From Hyphomonadaceae bacterium BL14 (GTDB lineage: Bacteria; Pseudomonadota; Alphaproteobacteria; Caulobacterales; Maricaulaceae): 61,302 nt of DNA. A program made the translations under genes and the position numbers. The stretch covers positions 2,970,506 through 3,031,807 of the forward strand of contig CP091242.1 of assembly GCA_027627705.1 (NCBI GenBank). The letters are read 5' to 3'. Numbering within the stretch: position 1 is the stretch's first letter; the number at the start of each line of letters is the position of its first letter. Shown here one piece after another: positions 35,269 to 41,738 of the stretch. The notes below the pieces were generated by a model that saw only the letters and a program-made list of their open reading frames with translations, was not told the DNA's origin and did no database searches.

Positions 35269-35853
35269 ATGATGTTCGGACGCCGCAGGGCTGGCACGAT
35301 CGGACTGGTCGGCGTGCAGCAGATACTCGGTGTGGGCGGCGCGCTGACGCTGGCCAATGTCCTCAAGGATCTGATCTTCTGGACCGACATGATCCGTACC
35401 ATTCTCGGGGGATGGGCAGAGTTCGTGCAGACCTGGCTGTGGCCAGTCGCCGCATTCATGTTTGGCTGGGTGTTCGAGCTTCTACAGCTCGAGCTTACCG
35501 CCTTCTGGAAGGACTATCTGACCATCGGGCTCCTGTTCGCGGCCGGGTTTCTGCGCCATTTCTGGCTGGTGGTGCGCCGCATCGACGAGGAGGCGAGCGC
35601 TGATCTGGAAGAATATGGCGGCAAGGCCATCATCCCGTTCCCTATCTATATGTCGTCTGCCTTGCGCTGGACGCCGCTGATCCTGATGCCTCTATCGATC
35701 GTCGCCTGGCCCGCCACCCTGGTCCTGTTTGCCGCAATGATGGTGCTGTCACGCGAGGATGTGCGCTTTGTCATTTATGGGCTGGTGTCGATCCTATTGC
35801 CGCTGATCTATCTTGCGCTGCTGATCGCCGTGAACGAGCTCGTGCTCAGATAA
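35269..35853 (+). CDS. Multi-spanning membrane protein of unknown function
   Basis: 194 residues with about five to six hydrophobic segments (for example WLWPVAAFMFGWVFELL, TLVLFAAMMVLS and LLPLIYLALLIAVNELVL). A run of G (AAGGGGGGC) before paired ATGs at 35269/35272 sets the start; the longer upstream frame has no support. No family is recognised. It ends 18 bp before the SUMF1-like gene and is likely co-transcribed with it. Confidence 0.65.
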   Translation: MMFGRRRAGTIGLVGVQQILGVGGALTLANVLKDLIFWTDMIRTILGGWAEFVQTWLWPVAAFMFGWVFELLQLELTAFWKDYLTIGLLFAAGFLRHFWLVVRRIDEEASADLEEYGGKAIIPFPIYMSSALRWTPLILMPLSIVAWPATLVLFAAMMVLSREDVRFVIYGLVSILLPLIYLALLIAVNELVLR

Positions 35854-35871
35854 ATCAGGACAGGGCAGATC

Positions 35872-36597
35872 ATGGGGTTATTCAATCGGCGCAAACTGAT
35901 CCTGCCGCGCATGGTGCGCATCAGGCCGGGCAAGTTCCTGATGGGCTCGCCGGGAGACGAGCCGGGTCATCACCAGTCTGAGTCCCCCCAGCATGAGGTG
36001 GCGATTGGTTATACCTTAGAAGTGGGCAAGTACCCTGTCACCTTCCGCGAATGGGATTCAGCTGCGCGCCTTGGCGCCTGTCACGGATATCTTCCGGCCG
36101 ATGAGGGCTGGGGCCGTGGATGGCGTCCTGTAATCAATGTCAGCTGGGAGGACGCGCAGGCCTATATCCGCTTTCTCAATGAGCGCACGGGCCGGCGCTA
36201 TCGCCTGCTGACGGAGGCCGAGTGGGAATATTGCTGCCGGGCGGGCACGACGACGGCCTATGCCTTTGGTGACACGCTCGCCAGCCGCAAGCAGGGTGTC
36301 GTGTTCGCCTACAACCGCACGGTTGAGGTCAACCGGCTCTGGGCTAACAGATGGGGGCTCGTGAGCATGCATGGCAGTGTATGGGAGTGGGTTGAGGATT
36401 GCGCGAATAACAGCCATGTGGGCGCGCCGAAGGACGGCTCAGCGCGCACAACTGGTGATTGTTCAAACCGTGTCGGCCGTGGCGGCTCGTGGGGCGACAT
36501 CGCGCAGTTCCTGCGCTCCGCCTACCGCGACAGGATCACACCAGGCGGTAGGAGCGGCCTCAACGGGTTCCGTCTTGCGAGGACGCTTCCCGATTAG
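35872..36597 (+). CDS. Formylglycine-generating enzyme-like (SUMF1) protein
   Basis: 241 residues covering one complete FGE-sulfatase domain: MVRIRPGKFLMGSPGDEPGH, then VGKYPVTFREWD, NVSWEDAQAYIRFLNERTG, RLLTEAEWEYCCRAGT, SMHGSVWEWVEDC and the terminal RGGSWGD plus SAYRDRITP and GFRLART. Many bacterial members are not sulfatase activators but binding or C-type-lectin-like modules, so catalytic activity is uncertain. No sulfatase gene is nearby. It follows the membrane protein gene closely. The next 180 bp (36598-36777) holds no gene. Confidence 0.85.
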   Translation: MGLFNRRKLILPRMVRIRPGKFLMGSPGDEPGHHQSESPQHEVAIGYTLEVGKYPVTFREWDSAARLGACHGYLPADEGWGRGWRPVINVSWEDAQAYIRFLNERTGRRYRLLTEAEWEYCCRAGTTTAYAFGDTLASRKQGVVFAYNRTVEVNRLWANRWGLVSMHGSVWEWVEDCANNSHVGAPKDGSARTTGDCSNRVGRGGSWGDIAQFLRSAYRDRITPGGRSGLNGFRLARTLPD

Positions 36598-36777
36598 GGA
36601 AGCGGTTAACTGTTGGCCCTTTTGCCTGCTTACCTGTGGAGATGGCGAGAGAGGGGCGTTGAAGCGCTGAGTGTGGGCGTAAGCGCCCCCGTCCCGCAAA
36701 TCGTGTCGCCGGTTCGGGCAATAAGCCGCTGACCAGCAGGCAGCGCGCCCGCGCGACATGGACCTGAAACCAGGACG

Positions 36778-37482
36778 TCACAGTCGCCTTGCAGCCCACA
36801 CCACCCGCCCGACGATATTGACCTCCTCGGCGTCGCGCTCATAGGTGCGGTATTCGGGATTGACCGAGTGGATGATGACGCGCGGCGGCTCGGAGTGAGC
36901 GATGTGCTCGACGCGCTTTGCCACAAGCCCCATGCCATCCCAGACGACGAAGATGCCAGGCGGCACAGGGATGCGCTGGCTGGTGTCGATGAGGATGCGG
37001 TCGCCGGATGACAGCACCGGCTCCATGGAATCGCCATCGATCGTGATCATGCGCAGGTCTGCTGCGCGCGCGCGGAATTCGTGACGGATGAGCGGGTCGG
37101 GCAGGAGCCAGGTCTCGCTCGCCTCCTCGAGCCCCTCGTTGATCGCGCCGGGACCGGCCGAGGCGCGCACGTCGATCTCGGCGATGGCCGAGAACCCTTC
37201 AGGATAGACAAGCTCGCGTCTCGCGGCCCGGCGCGGCTCGTGGTCGCCATGGCCGGCGCGCCGGGGGAGCCTGCGGGCATTGCGCAGGCTGTCCTCGCTG
37301 ACGCCGAACAGCTCCGCCAGTCCCTCGCGCACGTCCTCGGGCAGGACCTTGGGTGAGCCGCGATAGATGTACTGGTGCAGATAGGCCGCGTTGCGCCCGA
37401 TCGCGAGCGAGGCGTTCTTCAGGTCCGTGCCCTTGTCCTCGATGAGGTTGAGCACCCGGATCCGGATGGGATCGAGCTCCAT
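36778..37482 (-). CDS. Phage repressor with S24 peptidase-like domain (CI-type)
   Basis: 234 residues. An XRE-like HTH occupies about residues 15-45 (KNASLAIGRNAAYLHQYI). The LexA/S24 domain has the catalytic Ser152 (DGDSMEP) and Lys189 (LVAKRVEH). The hinge contains ASAGPG at 107-112, matching the Ala-Gly site region of self-cleaving repressors. It should hold the prophage silent and respond to RecA filaments if cleavage works. AGGGAG precedes the ATG. It is divergent from the small Cro-like gene, with candidate operators between them. Confidence 0.88.
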   Translation of the reverse strand: MELDPIRIRVLNLIEDKGTDLKNASLAIGRNAAYLHQYIYRGSPKVLPEDVREGLAELFGVSEDSLRNARRLPRRAGHGDHEPRRAARRELVYPEGFSAIAEIDVRASAGPGAINEGLEEASETWLLPDPLIRHEFRARAADLRMITIDGDSMEPVLSSGDRILIDTSQRIPVPPGIFVVWDGMGLVAKRVEHIAHSEPPRVIIHSVNPEYRTYERDAEEVNIVGRVVWAARRL

Positions 37483-37506
37483 CGCGCTAACTCCCTGTCA
37501 TCACTG

Positions 37507-37571
37507 GATAGGAAATATACAACATCTTCCAATTGACGCAAGTGCGGCTCGCTGATTTGATGCTTCCTATC
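37507..37571. promoter_or_regulatory. Candidate lysogeny-switch operators
   Basis: The gap between the divergent repressor and Cro-like genes holds GATAGGAA (37507-37514) and its exact reverse complement TTCCTATC (37564-37571). A third copy, TTCCTATC at 37806-37813, lies just inside the following gene. Identical octamers on both sides of a divergent control region fit binding sites for the S24 repressor and its antagonist. Confidence 0.5.
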
Positions 37572-37799
37572 ATGACGAGTCTCACCGATCAGTTCCGCGC
37601 ACGGGTCGACGCCTTTCTGGAGGCGACCGGGTTTAAGCCCACCGAGTTCGGCCGTCAGGCCGTGGGGGACCCGTCTTTCGTTCTGGGACTGCGCAGGGGG
37701 CGGTCTCCGACCCTGGCCACGGCTGATCGCGTGCTGGCTTTCATATCGCAGGTCGAAGTGGCTGAAGCGCGCCGCCATGCCAATAGGACAAGACGATGA
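37572..37799 (+). CDS. Small Cro-like HTH protein
   Basis: 75 residues: MTSLTDQFRARVDAFLEATG, then FKPTEFGRQAVGDPSFVLGL and a basic RRGRSPTLATADRVLAF. This is a compact lambda-repressor-type HTH of the kind that opens early operons. ATG 37572 is favoured over the frame from 37533 because it lies right after the TTCCTATC operator and begins the conserved part. It overlaps the next gene by ATGA. Confidence 0.65.
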   Translation: MTSLTDQFRARVDAFLEATGFKPTEFGRQAVGDPSFVLGLRRGRSPTLATADRVLAFISQVEVAEARRHANRTRR

Positions 37800-38008
37800 G
37801 TGATCTTCCTATCAGACATCTCCACCAGGTCGATCTGGCGCGCCGCTGGAAGCTGTCGCCGCGCACGCTGGAGCGCTGGCGCTGGCTGGGGTGCGGGCCC
37901 GCCTATCTGAAAGTGGGCGGGCGGGTGCTTTACCGGCTGGAGGATGTGGAGGCCTATGAGGCCGCCAGCATCAACGCGTGCCCGGCGCCGCTGGGCGGTG
38001 TGTCATGA
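37796..38008 (+). CDS. HTH_17/excisionase-like DNA-binding protein
   Basis: 70 residues. QVDLARRWKLSPRTLERWRW is a winged-helix MerR-like HTH, and PAYLKVGGRVLYRLEDVEAYE is the matching wing and helix of the AlpA/excisionase type. Such proteins act as excision factors or phage transcription regulators. Both ends overlap neighbours by four bases, so it sits in the early operon. Confidence 0.75.
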   Translation: MSDLPIRHLHQVDLARRWKLSPRTLERWRWLGCGPAYLKVGGRVLYRLEDVEAYEAASINACPAPLGGVS

Positions 38009-38343
38009 GCGCGCCAGCCATACGGCGTCCTGCCGGTGCGATCAGCGATGTGGAGCTGTGCGCGTGGATCGCGCAGGCCGAGCCCGGCGCCTGGCTGGAA
38101 TACCATCGCGGCTTTCTCGTCATCGACGCCATGGCGGGCATCTCGAAGCTGCCTGGGCCTGACCGGCGACGTCTTGAAGCGCTCGCCGCAGCCGCCCATC
38201 GCGCCTTCCATGAAGGCCTCGTCCATCTCGTCCAGGTGCGCATCGGGCCTGACTGCTTTGCCTATGTCGCCATCGCAAGGCCGCGCCCGGCCGCTGCGCC
38301 GGTGCGTCTCAACACGCTGCTGGCGCTGAGCGAGGCCGCATGA
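38005..38343 (+). CDS. Hypothetical phage protein
   Basis: 112 residues starting MSAPAIRRPAGAISDVELCA, with ATGA overlap to the preceding HTH gene. The central GFLVIDAMAGISKL and the C-terminal VHLVQVRIGPDCFAYVAIAR form predicted strands around a helix. No family is recognised. Tight packing in the prophage early operon supports that it is real. Confidence 0.6.
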   Translation: MSAPAIRRPAGAISDVELCAWIAQAEPGAWLEYHRGFLVIDAMAGISKLPGPDRRRLEALAAAAHRAFHEGLVHLVQVRIGPDCFAYVAIARPRPAAAPVRLNTLLALSEAA

Positions 38344-38366
38344 CCCCCCAACACAGGAGACCTTTC

Positions 38367-38855
38367 ATGGTTGATCACGCCAACGCGCCAGGTCTTGACG
38401 ATCTGGCCAGCCTCTCGCGCGGGGAGATTGCGGCGCTTCCCGCCGCAATGCTCGCAGATCTCCAGAGCGAGCTCGCCGCGGCGTCTGCCCGCCTCAAGAC
38501 GCTTTCCAGCCGCCTCACCGGCGCGCTTGAGATGCGCTATGGCGCTCGTGTGCTCGAGGCCCTGCGCGCTGATGACCGCGATACGGGCACGGTCCGGTTC
38601 GATGATGAGGGCCTCACCGTCATCGCCGATCTGCCCAAGCGGGTCGAATGGGATCAGGCAAAGCTCGCACGCATCGCCGCCAATATCGCCGCCTCCGGTG
38701 AGGATCCGGGCGAGTTCATCGACACGAAGCTGTCGGTCTCCGAGCGCAGGTACGCCGCCCTGCCTGAGGCCTGGCGCAAAGGGTTCGAGCCCGCGCGCAC
38801 CGTGAAGACCGGTGCGCTCAAGGTGGTTCTGGCTGCACGCGGAGAGCGCTCATGA
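38367..38855 (+). CDS. Hypothetical phage early protein with coiled-coil N-terminus
   Basis: 162 residues from ATG 38367, which has AGGAG nine bases upstream. The N-terminal LADLQSELAAASARLKTLSS is a coiled coil, followed by RVEWDQAKLARIAANIAASG and EFIDTKLSVSERRYAALPEA. Proteins with this pattern are common just before phage ATPase genes in alphaproteobacterial prophages. It overlaps the ATPase start by ATGA. Role unknown; a recombination accessory is possible. Confidence 0.6.
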   Translation: MVDHANAPGLDDLASLSRGEIAALPAAMLADLQSELAAASARLKTLSSRLTGALEMRYGARVLEALRADDRDTGTVRFDDEGLTVIADLPKRVEWDQAKLARIAANIAASGEDPGEFIDTKLSVSERRYAALPEAWRKGFEPARTVKTGALKVVLAARGERS

Positions 38856-39700
38856 CCTTGCGCATCGTATCAGCTGACGAGCGCCTGCGCGAAGCGGCGG
38901 GCAAGACCACCATGGCGCTGTTTGGTCCCAGCGGCGCGGGCAAGACCACGCTCCTCAAGACCCTGCCGCCCGGGCACACGCTCTGCATCGATCTCGAAGC
39001 GGGCCTCAAGTCGGTTCAGGACTGGCCGGGCGAGAGCATCGCGATCCGCCGGTTCAGTGATGCGGTCGATATCGCCTGCCTGATCGGCGGCGCCAATCCG
39101 GCCGCCCAGCCTGATGAGCATTTCTCGCAGGCCCATAACGCGCATCTGCGCGCCCAGCACCCCGAGCTGGCGACGAAGATCGACGCCAAGCGCATCATCT
39201 TTGTCGACAGCATCACCGATCTCACCCGTCAGGCCATGGCATGGGCCAAGACCCGGCCCGAGGCGCTGTCGGAGCGCACCGGCAAGCCGGACACGCGCGG
39301 CGCCTACGGGCTTCTGGCGCGCGAGGTGATCGGGCTCTTGAAGCACCTCCAGCATGCGCCCGGGCGCACGGTCATTTTCGTGGGCATCCTGGAAAAGGTC
39401 GTCGACGACATGAACCGGGTGACCTGGCAGCCCCAGATGGACGGGGGCAAGGTCGCGCGCGAGCTGCCTGGCATTGTCGATCAGGTGCTCACGCTGAGCC
39501 TGTTTACCCCCGAGACCGGCCAGGAGGGTGCCAGCGCGTGGCGCCATGACCCCGACAAGGGCGACCAGCGCCGCCTCGTGTGCCGTTCGGGCAACCCCTG
39601 GGGCCTGCCGGCCAAGGACCGTTCAGGCCGCCTCGACCTGACCGAGCCAGCCGATCTCGGCGCGCTCCTCTCCAAGATCAATCAACCCGCAAAAGGATAA
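38852..39700 (+). CDS. Phage RecA-fold ATPase (AAA_24 type)
   Basis: 282 residues. Walker A is FGPSGAGKTTLL (about residues 24-35), Walker B is RIIFVDSITDLTR, and GKPDTRGAYGLLAREVIGLL lies in the sensor region. This matches the AAA_24 nucleotide-binding proteins found beside phage single-strand-binding and nuclease genes, which are thought to aid recombination or replication. It is co-translated with the preceding gene and five bases ahead of the next. Confidence 0.8.
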   Translation: MTLRIVSADERLREAAGKTTMALFGPSGAGKTTLLKTLPPGHTLCIDLEAGLKSVQDWPGESIAIRRFSDAVDIACLIGGANPAAQPDEHFSQAHNAHLRAQHPELATKIDAKRIIFVDSITDLTRQAMAWAKTRPEALSERTGKPDTRGAYGLLAREVIGLLKHLQHAPGRTVIFVGILEKVVDDMNRVTWQPQMDGGKVARELPGIVDQVLTLSLFTPETGQEGASAWRHDPDKGDQRRLVCRSGNPWGLPAKDRSGRLDLTEPADLGALLSKINQPAKG

Positions 39701-39705
39701 CCCAG

Positions 39706-40389
39706 ATGACCTTCGACATGAATGATGTGGAGCCCCAGCAGTCGGGCGATCTCATTGCGGACGGCACGTTCGCCAGGGTGACCATGTCCATCCGCAAGGG
39801 CGGCGCGGACGGGGCAGGCGAGGTGGATCGCGGCCTCCTCAAGCCCTCCAACCAGCCCGGCAGTGACGTCTTGATGCTTGATGCCGAGTTCACCGTAGCC
39901 GAAGGCCCGTTCGCGAGGCGCAAGTTCTGGCAGAATTTCACCGTCCAGGGCGGCAAGCTCGACGAGCAGGGCCAGTCCATTGGCTGGAAGATCTCCAAGG
40001 GGGTGTTTCGCGCCATGATCGACAGCGCGCTCGGTCTGGACCCGCAGGACATGAGCGAGGCGGCCAGGGCCAAGCGCGTGCTGCGCGGGCTGGCTGATCT
40101 CGACGGCATCAGCTTTGTCGCCAAGATCCAGATCGAGCCCAACCGCAACCCCGCCTACAAGGACGCCAACAAGCTCGACCATGTCGTGCTGCCCACGGCG
40201 CCTGAGTGGCGCAAGGTGATGGCGGGCGAGAGCGTACCGGCACAGCCATCGAACAGATCCCGGCCCGCGCCTTCGCCCGCTGCGCCAGTGGCCCCGGCGT
40301 GGGGACAGCCAGCTTCGTCTGCGCCTTTGTCTGCCCAGACGCCGCCTGCCGCTGCGCCGGCGTCAGGTCCGGCCTGGCTGAACCCGTGA
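39706..40389 (+). CDS. Phage protein, possible single-strand DNA-binding partner
   Basis: 227 residues. The N-terminal ~170 residues are a beta-rich domain (DGTFARVTMSIRKGG, LMLDAEFTVAEGPFARRKFW). The C-terminal 50 residues are Pro/Ala-rich and end in GPAWLNP. That layout, a folded DNA-binding domain plus disordered tail, recalls SSB-type or DUF669-like phage proteins, but no family is certain. The start at 39706 replaces a longer frame that runs through the ATPase gene. Confidence 0.6.
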   Translation: MTFDMNDVEPQQSGDLIADGTFARVTMSIRKGGADGAGEVDRGLLKPSNQPGSDVLMLDAEFTVAEGPFARRKFWQNFTVQGGKLDEQGQSIGWKISKGVFRAMIDSALGLDPQDMSEAARAKRVLRGLADLDGISFVAKIQIEPNRNPAYKDANKLDHVVLPTAPEWRKVMAGESVPAQPSNRSRPAPSPAAPVAPAWGQPASSAPLSAQTPPAAAPASGPAWLNP

Positions 40390-40616
40390 GCGAGGATGAG
40401 TGGCAGGCCCATGTCACCTTGCAATGCGCCATGGCGATGGGCGCCTGGCTTGAGGCGCGCGGGCGCCTCGAGCGGCCCATCGCCAGCCTTACCCGCAAGG
40501 ATCTCGAATGCCTCGCCGTAGCGGCCATCACACGGTTCGTGGTGCTCAACGCCATGCGCGGCGAGGGGGCCTGTTCGAGCGCGCGCGGGGCCCTGGACGG
40601 TTTCCTGAAGGGGTAG
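40386..40616 (+). CDS. Small hypothetical phage protein
   Basis: 76 residues starting at GTG 40386 in a GTGA overlap with the previous stop: VSEDEWQAHVTLQCAMAMGA, then LTRKDLECLAVAAITRFVVL. Helical, with no known motif. Codon-position bias and the four-base overlap support it. The much longer upstream frame is a shadow of the preceding gene. Confidence 0.5.
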   Translation: MSEDEWQAHVTLQCAMAMGAWLEARGRLERPIASLTRKDLECLAVAAITRFVVLNAMRGEGACSSARGALDGFLKG

Positions 40617-40618
40617 GT

Positions 40619-40957
40619 CTGTGCGCCGTGTGCGGCCGCCAGGAGCGTGGATACGGCTTCTGCCGCGACCTTCGCCCCGATCTTCATCCACGCTGGCGCT
40701 TCTGCTCGCGCGTCTGTCAGGACGCGGGCGTGCGCCTCTTCCAGGAGCATGACGCCATGATCGACAGGACGGACATGGAAGCGCGCGCCATTCGCGAGGC
40801 GCGCCGCGCGCTGGCCGAGACGCTGAGCGAGCTGGGGCTGATGGAGCCCTTTTTTGCGCGCCCGGCTGAAGACATCGACCGGGTGATCGAGGCGTGCGTG
40901 GACGGGTTCCAGGCCTCCATGCAGCGCCAGTCAGACGCCGGCGATCTGCCGTTCTGA
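40619..40957 (+). CDS. Small Cys-containing phage protein, start uncertain
   Basis: About 112 residues. The N-terminus LCAVCGRQERGYGF with FCSRVCQDAG downstream gives two Cys-x2/3-Cys pairs, a possible zinc finger. The C-terminal part is helical (RAIREARRALAETLSEL). The frame is open upstream, but the preceding gene ends at 40616. A start near 40619 (CTG) would keep both Cys pairs; GTG 40628 would lose the first Cys of the first pair. Function unknown. Confidence 0.45.
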   Translation: MCAVCGRQERGYGFCRDLRPDLHPRWRFCSRVCQDAGVRLFQEHDAMIDRTDMEARAIREARRALAETLSELGLMEPFFARPAEDIDRVIEACVDGFQASMQRQSDAGDLPF

Positions 40958-40970
40958 GAGGCGCGCCCCC

Positions 40971-41738
40971 ATGATCGACCTCAACCATCGCTCGGGCTTC
41001 GTCTATGGCCGGGCCGACGCCCCCGCACCGCCGGGCGCGCGGATCAACACGCTCATCGATGACGCGCTCGTGGCCGAGCGCGAGAGCCAGCGGCCGCGCG
41101 ATTATCTCGGCGCCAGCCGTATTGGCGAGCCGTGCGCGCGCCGGCTGGTCTATGAGATCACCCACACGCCGCCAGATCCGGGCAAGGAGCTGGAGGGGCG
41201 CAGCCTGCGCATCTTTGCAGCCGGGCATGTGTTCGAGGATCTCGCCATCAGCTGGCTTCGCAGGGCAGGCTTTGATCTGCGCACGCAGACCAGAACCGGC
41301 GGCCAGCTCGGGTTCGAGACCGCAGGCGGACGCATACGCGGCCATGTGGACGGCGTGATCGTCGCTGGCCCGGACATTGGTCTCACCTGGCCCGCCCTGT
41401 GGGAGCACAAGGCCCTCAAGGCGTCCTCCTGGTCGGATACCGCGAAGAAGGGCGTGCAGCTCTCCAAGCCCGTCTACTACGCCCAGATGCAGATATACAT
41501 GGCTTATATGGGCCTTGGGTCGGCGCTGATTACCGCACTCAACAAGGACACCTGCGAGCTTTTCCATGAGCCCGTGGCGTTTGATCCGCCGGCTGCTCAG
41601 GCGCTGTCGGACAGGGCCGTCGATGTGCTGCGCGCCGCTGACGCAGGCGAGCTGCCGCCGCGGATCGCAGCGCGCGCCGATTTCTACCTGTGCCGGTTCT
41701 GCCCCTACGCTGCGCGGTGCTGGGAGACTCGCACGTGA
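40971..41738 (+). CDS. Cas4/RecB-like PD-(D/E)XK exonuclease of the phage
   Basis: 255 residues. Nuclease motifs are GHVFEDLAI, RGHVDGVIV (Asp), LWEHKAL (E-x-K) and the QxxxY-type YYAQMQIYMAY. The Cys at EPCARRLVYEI plus the C-terminal YLCRFCPYAARCW would hold a 4Fe-4S cluster as in Cas4 and AddB. There are no cas genes here, so this is a phage recombination nuclease, not CRISPR adaptation. Its stop overlaps the primase GTG start. Confidence 0.85.
   Translation: MIDLNHRSGFVYGRADAPAPPGARINTLIDDALVAERESQRPRDYLGASRIGEPCARRLVYEITHTPPDPGKELEGRSLRIFAAGHVFEDLAISWLRRAGFDLRTQTRTGGQLGFETAGGRIRGHVDGVIVAGPDIGLTWPALWEHKALKASSWSDTAKKGVQLSKPVYYAQMQIYMAYMGLGSALITALNKDTCELFHEPVAFDPPAAQALSDRAVDVLRAADAGELPPRIAARADFYLCRFCPYAARCWETRT

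Noticed and set aside
40971..41738. Cas4-like protein as part of a CRISPR-Cas system
   Set aside because: No other cas genes and no repeat-spacer array are seen. The gene lies in a phage recombination operon, where Cas4/RecB-like nucleases are common.
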